DNA of 9,418 bases from PVC group bacterium (lineage in GTDB: Bacteria > Verrucomicrobiota > Kiritimatiellia > SS1-B-03-39 > UBA6053): NCBI GenBank assembly GCA_003565815.1, contig PXAS01000087.1, positions 1-9,418 of the forward strand. The letters run 5' to 3'. Shown one piece after another: positions 1 through 6,562 of this stretch. Numbering within the stretch: the stretch's first letter is position 1; each line of letters opens with the position of its first letter. The translations under genes and the position numbers were made by a program. The notes under the pieces are model-generated. The model saw nothing but the letters and a program-made list of their open reading frames with translations. It was not told the DNA's origin and did no database searches.

Positions 1-175
1 GCCGATCTACTACGGGAAATCATGTCCATTCGTGGTTCCTTTCCCAGCCCTGCCCCAACCCTCGCATCAGTGTGAATCAGTGTCCATCAGTGGTTCGTTA
101 TCGGCAAGGGACTGCCGATCTACTACGGAAATTTCGTGTTCATTCGTGGTTGTTTTGCGAACGCGCATCAGTGGA
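1..175. repeat. Duplicated intergenic repeat unit with 10-bp periodic motifs
   Basis: A block at 1-37 recurs with few differences at 114-151. Both copies start with GCCGATCTACTACGG and end with CATTCGTGGTT. Between them ATCAGTG occurs three times at exactly 10-bp steps (66, 76, 86). The second copy has TTCGTG twice at a 10-bp step (133, 143) and one further ATCAGTG at 167. CGCATCAGTG is shared at 63-72 and 164-173, so the second unit looks like a shortened copy of the first. The left copy begins at the window edge and may continue outside it. From memory, decamer-periodic repeats of this style occur between genes in Verrucomicrobia and Planctomycetes genomes; I cannot check this here. Their function is unknown. 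Confidence 0.85.
100..119. repeat. Short inverted repeat (hairpin) inside the repeat unit
   Basis: ATCGGCA at 100-106 pairs with TGCCGAT at 113-119 across a 6-nt loop, giving a 7-bp stem. The right arm is also the start of the second repeat copy. The hairpin lies about 50 bp downstream of the apbE stop on the minus strand, but no T-run follows it in that direction. It is therefore not a convincing intrinsic terminator. It could be a structural part of the repeat, as in REP-type elements. Confidence 0.5.
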
Positions 176-1220
176 CCCGCATCCGCTCCATGCCCGGGGT
201 CATCCGCACTTCGAATTCCCCGTCCTTGCGTCCAATCATCAGCGCTTCGATCCCCGGACGATTTTCCACCCAGGCCATCCCCTTCTCCATGCCCATTACA
301 AACAGCCCCGTGGCAATCGCATCCGCGGTCATGCAGTCCGGCGCGTGAACCGTGACCGAAGTGAGGTTGTTTTGTACGGATCGTCCGGTGGCCGGATCCA
401 GGATGTGATGGGTTAGTTTCCCGTCCACTTCGTGAAAATTCCGATAATCGCCGGAGGTGGCGATGGCCCCCCGTTGCAAGCCCAACACATGTTCGGGCTC
501 TTCCGGGGCGTCGAATTGCGGACGTTGAATGCCAATTCGCCAGGGCAATCCCCGGGGATTAAGCCCCCGCACCACCAAATCGCCGCCGATTTCCACGTAC
601 AAATCCAAAAAACCCTCCTGCAACAACAACGAAGCCACCCGATCCACCGCATATCCCTTGGCAATGGCGGATAGATTGATCTGCAATTCGGGCACCGCCT
701 TGGACACCCCCTCTTCGCCGAGTTCCAAATGTTCCATGCCCGTCTTCGCCAACAGTTCCGCAATGGCCTCCTCGGAGGGAGTGGTTTCGGGAACCGCTCC
801 CCGGTCAAACCCCCACAAATCAATCAAAGGCCCCATGGTCGGATCAAAGGCCCCTTCCATGGCCTCGTGCAGTTCGATGGCTTTGGCCAGCACTTCCCGA
901 AACCGCGCGCTCACCTCAAACGGCGTCGTTTCGCCGAATGCGTTCAAGCGCGAAATCTCACTTTCCGCCAGATAGGTGGACATGGACAGATTGACCGCCT
1001 CCAGTTCCGCCTCCACCAGATTCCGAAGGCGCGTTTTCTCCGCCTCGGGCAACTCGTGCCCCACCAGCTGAATCAAGTATTTCGTCCCCATCGTCCGCCC
1101 TTCCCAACGCACCAAAGGCCGTGTCTCCGGCTCCTCCGAGCGGTAAAACGTCAAAACAAGACCCAAAACGGCCAAGGCGCCCAGCAGCATGAAAAATATA
1201 CGGTGTTCTTTTTTTTGCAT
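168..1220 (-). CDS. apbE: FAD:protein FMN transferase (ApbE family), membrane-anchored
   Basis: This 350-residue protein has the ApbE domain over nearly its full length. The family uses FAD and Mg2+ to attach FMN covalently to a threonine or serine of flavoproteins such as NqrB/NqrC and RnfG, on the outer face of the cytoplasmic membrane. Visible family motifs are TMGT at 43-46, FDPTMGPLIDLWGF at 125-138, INLSAIAKGYAVDRV at 181-195, the glycine-rich GGD at 212-214, TSGDY at 255-259, HHILDPATG at 271-279, and D300/T304 in the expected metal-binding DAIATG segment. Residues 8-26 form one hydrophobic helix. No lipobox cysteine follows it, so I predict an N-terminal membrane anchor, not the lipoprotein form common in the family. 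The start codon has no Shine-Dalgarno sequence. No nqr or rnf genes are visible nearby. The TGA stop lies inside a repeat motif, so the last few residues may be repeat-derived. Confidence 0.96.
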   Translation of the reverse strand: MQKKEHRIFFMLLGALAVLGLVLTFYRSEEPETRPLVRWEGRTMGTKYLIQLVGHELPEAEKTRLRNLVEAELEAVNLSMSTYLAESEISRLNAFGETTPFEVSARFREVLAKAIELHEAMEGAFDPTMGPLIDLWGFDRGAVPETTPSEEAIAELLAKTGMEHLELGEEGVSKAVPELQINLSAIAKGYAVDRVASLLLQEGFLDLYVEIGGDLVVRGLNPRGLPWRIGIQRPQFDAPEEPEHVLGLQRGAIATSGDYRNFHEVDGKLTHHILDPATGRSVQNNLTSVTVHAPDCMTADAIATGLFVMGMEKGMAWVENRPGIEALMIGRKDGEFEVRMTPGMERMRVH

Positions 1221-1262
1221 ACCCCAAGTCTACCCACAAACCCCACAAAGGCAATTCAAAAA

Positions 1263-1282
1263 TGCAAAATGTACATCTTGCA
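1263..1282. promoter_or_regulatory. 20-bp near-perfect palindrome upstream of apbE (candidate operator)
   Basis: TGCAAAATGTACATCTTGCA is a dyad in which 9 of 10 positions pair; the only mismatch is A1268 opposite C1277. It lies 42 bp upstream of the apbE start, in the gap between the PEP-CTERM-like gene and apbE. Size, symmetry and place fit a site for a dimeric helix-turn-helix regulator, but no regulator gene is in the window and I cannot name a family. It could also be a chance palindrome. Confidence 0.4.
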
Positions 1283-1326
1283 ATTCCCCGTATGGGTTGG
1301 GTGGAAGAACGGTATGGGCGGAGGGG

Positions 1327-1345
1327 GGATGATTGCGGATCATCC
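1327..1345 (-). other. Small hairpin after the PEP-CTERM-like gene
   Basis: GGATGAT (1327-1333) pairs with ATCATCC (1339-1345) over a 5-nt loop, about 25 bp past the stop codon of the minus-strand gene ending at 1370. In the minus-strand transcript the stem is followed by a C-rich stretch, not a U-run. It may be a weak or factor-dependent transcription stop, or a 3'-end stabilising structure. Confidence 0.25.
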
Positions 1346-1369
1346 GGGAAGAAGGAGGCGAAGCGAAGG

Positions 1370-2125
1370 TCACCTGTTGCGTATTTTGTTTCCCAGACAA
1401 ACGGAGCCCAAGGCCAAGATCCCCAACAAAAACGAGGACAGTTCGGGAATCACGACGACATTGTCGTAATTGATGAGCGTGTGCGGATAAGCCGAGTTGA
1501 TACTGCCAAACGCCAACCCCACGGCGCCGGTGCCGCCATACGTAAAATCCAGGCTGAAAACCCCCGTCTCAAGCAATGCCATGGAGGCCAAATTCTCCAC
1601 GGTTGCAGATCCCTCGGCCTCAAAAAGGTTCGCGGAATTTCCGGGGGTGGTGTTGACGAAGATGGCATCTCCTGAAGGCGGATTCTGATCCAGATCATAC
1701 CCATTCGCCTCCATGATGCCGACCCAACCACTGCCGTGTGTGCCCGGCGTGCCGTCAATGGGCGTGTTTTCAGGATTGTTGGGAGCGTCAAAAAAGGAAA
1801 GTTCCGTGACTTCGAACTGCAAGGTATAAGTTCCGGCCTCACCCCCAAAAAGAGAAGGTTCCAGAAAAATGACCGTACCCCGGAATGAATCCGTGGCGGA
1901 ATTGTTCACCGTGAGTCCATGCCCCCCCATATTGATCCTAATTCCCTCACCATACCACTGGCCAAACGACATTTCATTTCCAAACCACCCGCCCAAATAG
2001 CCCGTGGCTTGGTCTTCAAAAGTCGCGGTGGAAAAATCCACGTTTAAAAGCGCACCTTGGGCGGTTAGCGCCACGAGGTTCAGGCAAATCGCCATGCATG
2101 TCATTTTCTTAGCTGTTTTCATCAT
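1370..2125 (-). CDS. Exported protein with PEP-CTERM-like C-terminal sorting tail
   Basis: This 251-residue protein has a typical signal peptide: a lysine-rich start (KTAKK at 3-7), a hydrophobic core to about residue 20, and a likely cut after AQG at 22-24. The body (25-222) is rich in Gly, Ser, Thr and aromatic residues and looks like a secreted beta-sandwich; I recognise no enzyme motif. The C-terminus has the three-part layout of exosortase substrates: a PELSS motif (227-231), a hydrophobic stretch (232-245) and a basic tail ending NKIRNR. Such proteins are cut and sorted by an exosortase and are often linked to extracellular polysaccharide. The third motif residue is Leu where Pro is usual. 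Two adjacent ATGs can start the protein and neither has a Shine-Dalgarno sequence. It lies upstream of apbE on the same strand, separated by about 150 bp with a palindrome and a hairpin, so joint transcription is uncertain. Confidence 0.82.
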   Translation of the reverse strand: MMKTAKKMTCMAICLNLVALTAQGALLNVDFSTATFEDQATGYLGGWFGNEMSFGQWYGEGIRINMGGHGLTVNNSATDSFRGTVIFLEPSLFGGEAGTYTLQFEVTELSFFDAPNNPENTPIDGTPGTHGSGWVGIMEANGYDLDQNPPSGDAIFVNTTPGNSANLFEAEGSATVENLASMALLETGVFSLDFTYGGTGAVGLAFGSINSAYPHTLINYDNVVVIPELSSFLLGILALGSVCLGNKIRNR

Positions 2126-2437
2126 ACACCGGGGTTTCAGAAGGATTTTTTATTTTATAACTAAATTAGGTTATTTTTTATGTATACTTAGTAATCATCA
2201 TGTGGGTCCAGTACCTTATTTCAATGATCAGGTCAAGTAATTTTTGTATTTTTCATAAGTTCGGTAAGTTTTCATGCAATGCAAACGAATGATTCAGCGA
2301 GCCGCACAATCAGAACCCCACACCGTCGAAGACAGTCAACATTTTCCTTGAAATTAAGCTTGCCTGCTCCTTACGAATATATACTTTTTCACTTTATGAA
2401 CCCAAAGTTATGCCATAAAAATCCTTGCGTTTCCCCA
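2126..2437. promoter_or_regulatory. AT-rich divergent intergenic region
   Basis: This 312-bp gap separates the minus-strand PEP-CTERM-like gene from the plus-strand pilin genes and should hold promoters for both. The part at 2150-2280 is markedly AT-rich compared with the GC-rich genes around it. GTATAC at 2182-2187 gives a -10-like hexamer on either strand. For the minus-strand gene the best pair I see is TGGACC, 18 bp, TATACA, which is weak. An open frame continues upstream from the pilin gene to an ATG at 2279. The peptide it would add is unlike a pilin leader, so I treat it as non-coding. I see no repeat or RNA gene here. Confidence 0.55.
2348..2387 (+). promoter_or_regulatory. Candidate promoter of the minor pilin operon
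   Basis: A good -10 hexamer, TATACT, lies at 2380-2385 in an AT-rich stretch. Possible -35 elements are TTGCCT at 2360-2365, which is rather close at 14 bp, and TTGAAA at 2348-2353, which is too far. If this -10 is real, transcription would begin near 2392, leaving a leader of about 46 nt before the ATG at 2438. No element pair matches the consensus spacing, so this is a weak call. Confidence 0.25.
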
Positions 2438-2890
2438 ATGATCGCGAATGGACATGATCACCGGAAAGCCGATACCCGCGGATTTACGTTGGTGGAGGTG
2501 ATGGTCTCCAGCATGATCTTGGCTTTGTTTCTCTCCGGCGCGTTGGCGATGCTGGTGCAAACCACGCGAACCACGGAAAGCGTTCGGCGGCGAACGGAAG
2601 CCGTTTCCTTGGCGTGGAGTCGGGTCGAACGGGCGAGATTGGTTGGCTTCGACGCCATGGAAGATTTGGTGGAGGAGGCGCCGGGAAACGTGGTGAATGC
2701 CGCGGGGCTTCTGGATGAGAACGGTTTGTACCGACGCGTGACTTCGGTGGAATCCCTTCAAGGCGAGCTGCCCGCCGTGCGAATTCGTGTAGACGTCTGG
2801 GTCAGAAACTTTCGGGACGCGGCATTTGACGGCGTTCCGGAAAGCATGGAAACCATCATCACCAACATCTCCAGAACGTGGGACGAGTAA
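2438..2890 (+). CDS. Small prepilin, GspI/PilV-like minor (pseudo)pilin
   Basis: This protein of 150 residues starts with a 15-residue charged leader ending in Gly15. A prepilin peptidase site follows: the mature part begins FTLVEVMVSSMI, with Phe at +1 and Glu at +5. A hydrophobic helix runs to about residue 40. A short globular domain with an alternating beta pattern (VRIRVDVWV) follows, as in PilV and GspI. Such proteins insert in the inner membrane and enter the growing tip of a type IV pilus or secretion pseudopilus. I chose the ATG at 2438 because it gives a normal leader length. An ATG at 2396 would give 29 leader residues, and one at 2279 would give 68. None has a Shine-Dalgarno sequence. 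The stop codon abuts the next start. First position in an I-J-K-like order supports the GspI/PilV assignment; the exact family is not certain. Confidence 0.85.
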   Translation: MIANGHDHRKADTRGFTLVEVMVSSMILALFLSGALAMLVQTTRTTESVRRRTEAVSLAWSRVERARLVGFDAMEDLVEEAPGNVVNAAGLLDENGLYRRVTSVESLQGELPAVRIRVDVWVRNFRDAAFDGVPESMETIITNISRTWDE

Positions 2891-4987
2891 ATGACAAGCT
2901 TCAACCCCGAATTCACCCAAGACCCAAAAAGCCCGGCATTTCATTGTCCGGGACGCGGAGGGTTCACGATTACGGAAATGATGGTGACCTCGGTGATTTT
3001 TTTGCTGGTGGTCACGGGTGCGATGACCGCGATGCTCACCATTTTGCAACGCGATGCGAAATTACATCAACGCATGCGGGTGGTCTCGGAAGGCCAACGC
3101 TTGGCTTCGTTTTTGAGTACCACAACCCGTTTGAGCAGTTCCTCCGAAATGTTTTTTTCTCCCGAAGGCGGTCCCTTTCATGCGGTGAGTTATCCGGTGC
3201 CCGCAAGAATGGAGGCCGGAGATCTCCAGGTGGACGAAGACGGAAGAGTCATCTGGGGGGAGACCTTGGTGGTGCATGGCTGGCCCGCCGGGGAGCCCAC
3301 GGAGCTACGCTTGACCCGATTCAGTCCACGCGACAACACGCTGACCCAATCGGAGCGTCAGGAACAACTCGATCATGTTGTCCAGCACGGCCATGGCACG
3401 GGCACGCACAATGGTTCCAACAGCGACACCCGGACGATGGCCCGCATGAGCCCCCGGTTTGAGTTCACCTCCGGCGGAGGGACCTACAACTTTTACAACG
3501 AGACGCCCCAATTGAAAGCCGGCGAGGTTCTCGGAGGTGCGCGTATTCAGCCAGGAAAGAACACCCTGCATTTCCGCGCCACGGGCAAGAGCGCCTCCAG
3601 CACGGGCCACGGCATGCGATTCGACCGTTTTCGTCTTTCCCCGGCGGGGTTGGCCATTGAAGCGGAGGCGCTTTTCCCTCCCATCGCACAATTCGGGGCC
3701 TCCGCGTCCATCGGCGAAAATCCAGCGGATCATTGGAGCGATCGACGTTCTCTCGATTTTCCCGCCACCACCCTCGGCGCGGAACTATCATTGGAATTTT
3801 TCAACGACACTTGGTTCGAGACCTTGTTTGTGGGCAAGGGGAGCGAGTTGGAGAACTGCTACACCTATCTGAACAGTGAACCCGGCAAGGTCGGGATCTG
3901 GTTGAAACCTTCGGGGCGGGACACCATTTGGAACGCCTCGTTTCAAACGGACGGTAGCGTGCAGGATGCGGAAGAGGATTCCCATGCGCAAACCGCGGTC
4001 CGGGTCGTCGTGCGGGGAGAACGGGCCATGGGCGGGGGGCTGATCCTCAAAGATGGCGACGGATGCACCGTCCGCTTTCGCGCCTCGGACGTGCCGGGGC
4101 TGGATTTCCACATTCTCCACGCCTTCATCAGCGAGGCCGCCGACCATGAAAACCCCGGGCCCGACGTGAGCAACCCCACCACCCATCGTCTCCAGTTCGG
4201 ATCCGTCGACGCCCCCAGCAATGACGTGCTTGTGCAGGGCGGCCAAAGCGTGGAGACCCTGCCCGCCGACTTTCCCATCGACATGGAAAAAAGCTACGTG
4301 ATCAGCTATTACGTGGGCCAGTCCGGCAACCCCCATTTGTCGAAAAACGAGATGGAAACCACGCAAGCCTATCTCTTGCGGTTGACCTCTCCCCCTCCCG
4401 AGGCCCTCACCCGCCTGCCCGTATGGAGCCAGTTTTCGGCATTGGAACATTCGCACATGCTTCCCGGGGTGGAGGAAATCAACACCACACACTTCAACGA
4501 AGCCGTTTTCCCCTCCCGGGTGGTCGACACGACCTTGGAAGACCCCGCGTTCCAATGGTTGGATTGGGAAGGAGACATGCCCGATCAAACTTCGGTGACT
4601 TTCAAAATCCGCACCGGACAATCGCCCGACATGGAAATCGCTCCCGACCATTGGGAAAACGCGTCCACCATCACTTCCCCGGGTCCCGTGAGCGTGAATC
4701 CGGGAAGATATGTCCAGGTGCAAGCCATCTTGAGACGAGACAAGGTCCGCGATACGGTGCCGGAACTTCGGAATTTCAGCTTGCGTTGGTTGGGAGAATC
4801 CGCGTATATTGAATTTGGCGGAGATTTTATCCGTCATCCTTCCGGTGGCATTGTCGAGATCCTGGTCAACGAATCTCCCCCTGCCGCCTCTTTCCGGGCG
4901 GAATTGCGCCTGACTTCCAAACACGCGTCCAACCCGGAAGAAATCGAAGCTTGGACCATTGTCGCGGAAAGCACGCCACGAAATTAA
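2891..4987 (+). CDS. Very large prepilin, GspJ/PilW-like, with C-terminal beta-rich extension
   Basis: This 698-residue protein starts with a 24-residue leader ending in Gly24. The mature part begins FTITEMMVTSVIF, with Glu at +5, followed by a hydrophobic helix to about residue 50 and an amphipathic stretch. Usual GspJ and PilW proteins are about 200-350 residues, so roughly half of this one is extra. Residues 161-173 hold a His/Gly-rich loop (H162, H166, H168, H173). Residues 224-253 have a phrase seen in galactose-binding-like folds (NTLHFRATGK, then RFDRFRLSP). Residues 567-633 have the pattern GRYVQVQAILRR ... ELRNFSLRW, which resembles beta-sandwich domains of surface and sugar-binding proteins. 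I infer a tip adhesin or substrate-contact subunit, without direct proof. Its ATG follows the preceding TAA with no gap, which suggests coupled translation. Confidence 0.85.
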   Translation: MTSFNPEFTQDPKSPAFHCPGRGGFTITEMMVTSVIFLLVVTGAMTAMLTILQRDAKLHQRMRVVSEGQRLASFLSTTTRLSSSSEMFFSPEGGPFHAVSYPVPARMEAGDLQVDEDGRVIWGETLVVHGWPAGEPTELRLTRFSPRDNTLTQSERQEQLDHVVQHGHGTGTHNGSNSDTRTMARMSPRFEFTSGGGTYNFYNETPQLKAGEVLGGARIQPGKNTLHFRATGKSASSTGHGMRFDRFRLSPAGLAIEAEALFPPIAQFGASASIGENPADHWSDRRSLDFPATTLGAELSLEFFNDTWFETLFVGKGSELENCYTYLNSEPGKVGIWLKPSGRDTIWNASFQTDGSVQDAEEDSHAQTAVRVVVRGERAMGGGLILKDGDGCTVRFRASDVPGLDFHILHAFISEAADHENPGPDVSNPTTHRLQFGSVDAPSNDVLVQGGQSVETLPADFPIDMEKSYVISYYVGQSGNPHLSKNEMETTQAYLLRLTSPPPEALTRLPVWSQFSALEHSHMLPGVEEINTTHFNEAVFPSRVVDTTLEDPAFQWLDWEGDMPDQTSVTFKIRTGQSPDMEIAPDHWENASTITSPGPVSVNPGRYVQVQAILRRDKVRDTVPELRNFSLRWLGESAYIEFGGDFIRHPSGGIVEILVNESPPAASFRAELRLTSKHASNPEEIEAWTIVAESTPRN

Positions 4988-5021
4988 GGCACGTCGTTCA
5001 TCTTCGCCATTCATATTTGCC

Positions 5022-5026
5022 AGGAG
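5022..5026 (+). promoter_or_regulatory. Ribosome binding site deciding the start of the GspK/PilX-like gene
   Basis: AGGAG at 5022-5026 lies 7 nt before the ATG at 5034. This is the only clear Shine-Dalgarno sequence before any gene of the window. It argues against the in-frame upstream ATG at 4959, which would overlap the preceding gene and add 25 residues ahead of the membrane helix. Confidence 0.75.
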
Positions 5027-5033
5027 AATTCAC

Positions 5034-6467
5034 ATGAAGAACCACATGAATACGTCAATCCGAAACAACGGGGGAACCCTCCGGGATGTCCGGCGCGAAG
5101 GTGGTGCCTTGGTCACGGTCGTATTGATGACCCTGGTCATGTCCATTGTGCTGGGGTCCCTGGCCTCCGTCTCACGTCAGCGCGTGCATACCTTCCGAAG
5201 AGAATCCGAACGAATTCGGGCCCTTTCCATTTCAGAGGCGGGCTTGCACAACGCGATTCGTGTTTTGGCCGCGGACCCCTCGTTGCTGAATGGGGATGGA
5301 TTGGTCGACTCGAACCAAAACTTTGCCAACGGCGCCTACCAGGTCGTGATCACGCAACCCAGCGGAATGAAGGAGGACATTTACATGCTCACATCCACGG
5401 GGCAGTATCGCGGCCAAACCCGGGTATCCGCCGCCACCATCGCGGCAAGGGTGCATACGGAGGACGTACAAACGCCGGGGGGACCCACGCTCACGGGGCC
5501 TTTCGGTCCCGCCGCCTTGTTTGCCGGCGCGGAGCTTCGCCTTCAAGGGGGAACGGACGTGTATCTGGGTGAATACGGTGCCCATGCCACCGGCGGCATC
5601 GTCATGGGCGGCAGCCCGGAGTTGCATGGCAAATACGTTTCAACCAACGGCCCCCTCACGCTCAACGGCAACCCGCAATTGCATTTGGACAATGGCGCGG
5701 GATTCCTGCATGCGGACGGCACCGTGACATTGAAAGGCACGATCAACGCCAGCCAAATTTTCTCGTCTTCACAAATCATTGGAGATTGGGGCACGAACAC
5801 CCAGGCCGAGCACGTCGCCCCAAACGTCAGTTATCCCAATTGGTACAGCCCCGCCCCTTCCGTCACCGAACAATCGGTTCCCACCGCGCCCATCATGAAT
5901 TTGCCGCCCATTGACGTGGAGGCATTCCGAGCCCACGCACAGGCAAACACATATTATTATCAAGGAAATCAAACCCTGACGCGAAGTTGGTTGACCAAAG
6001 ACATCCGTGATCGGACCGGAGAAAACGTGACCAACAATCGCACCGACATTCGGCCTGCGGGCGGCGTGTTATTTGTGGAGGGAAATGTGAACCTGAGTTC
6101 CGACATGGAGATGTACGGCATGATTGTTGCCACCGGAGACATTCGCGTGAACGGCAACTCGACCTTGGTCAATGTCACCGAATTTCCCGCTTTGATTTCC
6201 GTGAATGGCAATATCACCATCAACGGCGGGGCAACCGCGCGGGAGGCGGGCTGGGTGTATGCCATGAATGGAAATGTGACCGCAAACGGCGGCGCCAATG
6301 GCTTGACGGGTATCGTGGCCGCAAAAAACATTTTCCTGGGCGGCGGTTTCACATTTGGGACCGGGATGGAAACGAGTTTCTTCACTTGGCCCGGGCACGA
6401 TGCGGGTGATGACGGCCAAACGAATGAAGGCGACGTGGAAATCTCTCTCGTTTCCTGGATTCGTTGA
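5034..6467 (+). CDS. GspK/PilX-like minor (pseudo)pilin with beta-helix-like repeats
   Basis: This 477-residue protein has a 24-residue leader ending REGG, then a hydrophobic segment beginning ALVTVVLMTLV (25-45) and the SISEAGLHNAIRVL helix (65-78) typical of PilX/GspK-type proteins. Mature position 5 is not Glu; GspK shares this feature and sits at the pseudopilus tip. Residues about 160-250 and 345-440 consist of short turns rich in NG and GG (VNGNITINGG, MNGNVTANGG, IVAAKNIFLGGG), a pattern suggesting a stacked beta-helix like that of bactofilins and similar extensions of PilX-like proteins. A linker rich in Pro, Tyr and Asn (about 265-340) joins the two. Glycan contact or a rigid tip spike are possible roles; both are inference. 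The gene follows the J-like gene by 46 bp. Confidence 0.8.
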   Translation: MKNHMNTSIRNNGGTLRDVRREGGALVTVVLMTLVMSIVLGSLASVSRQRVHTFRRESERIRALSISEAGLHNAIRVLAADPSLLNGDGLVDSNQNFANGAYQVVITQPSGMKEDIYMLTSTGQYRGQTRVSAATIAARVHTEDVQTPGGPTLTGPFGPAALFAGAELRLQGGTDVYLGEYGAHATGGIVMGGSPELHGKYVSTNGPLTLNGNPQLHLDNGAGFLHADGTVTLKGTINASQIFSSSQIIGDWGTNTQAEHVAPNVSYPNWYSPAPSVTEQSVPTAPIMNLPPIDVEAFRAHAQANTYYYQGNQTLTRSWLTKDIRDRTGENVTNNRTDIRPAGGVLFVEGNVNLSSDMEMYGMIVATGDIRVNGNSTLVNVTEFPALISVNGNITINGGATAREAGWVYAMNGNVTANGGANGLTGIVAAKNIFLGGGFTFGTGMETSFFTWPGHDAGDDGQTNEGDVEISLVSWIR

Positions 6468-6488
6468 GTTTTACGGCTTCAGGAACCC

Positions 6489-6554
6489 ATGACACTCGGC
6501 AAGGGGTTCGCGGCCCGCTTTTCTTTCTTTCCAAAGCCGGCCCCCTTTGCTTAA
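6489..6554 (+). other. Possible 21-codon leader ORF before the nuclease gene
   Basis: An ATG at 6489 opens a frame of 21 codons ending in TAA at 6552-6554, 8 bp before the nuclease start. AGGA at 6481-6484 precedes it by 4 nt. The larger gene has no Shine-Dalgarno sequence, so the small frame could help ribosomes reach its start. The peptide begins MTLGKGFAARF and resembles nothing I know. The 95-bp gap may equally be plain untranslated spacer. Confidence 0.2.
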
Positions 6555-6562
6555 CTCCGCGC

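Noticed and set aside
61..173. CRISPR-like array
   Set aside because: The repeats are 7-10 bp at 10-bp steps and have no unique spacers of 30 bp or so. No cas genes are present.
32..416. Plus-strand short open frames over the left-edge repeats
   Set aside because: They are made of repeat sequence and antisense apbE, with no coding features.
1327..1345. Intrinsic terminator after the PEP-CTERM-like gene
   Set aside because: The hairpin is real, but no U-run follows it on the minus strand, so I list it only as a hairpin.
729..1469. Plus-strand open frame across apbE and the adjacent gap
   Set aside because: It is opposite the well-supported apbE, has low-complexity composition and no known motif.
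2279..2437. Upstream extension of the first prepilin to the ATG at 2279
   Set aside because: It would give a 68-residue leader before the cleavage site, read through AT-rich promoter-like DNA. Prepilin leaders of this type are far shorter.
3788..5014. Minus-strand open frame (408 codons) opposite the large prepilin gene
   Set aside because: It is the antisense shadow of a prepilin gene. It shows no signal, domain or ribosome site.
4959..5033. Upstream start for the GspK/PilX-like gene
   Set aside because: It overlaps the preceding gene, and a strong ribosome site sits directly before the ATG at 5034.
2438..6467. Assignment to the Verru_Chthon pilin cassette
   Set aside because: The presence of prepilins fits, but sizes and gene number (three, with a 698-residue second member) do not clearly match. 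A profile search would be needed, so I leave it unassigned.
6464..6562. TTG start for the nuclease gene
   Set aside because: It overlaps the preceding stop codon and adds 33 residues that do not resemble the family. The ATG at 6563 fits AddB-like N-termini better.
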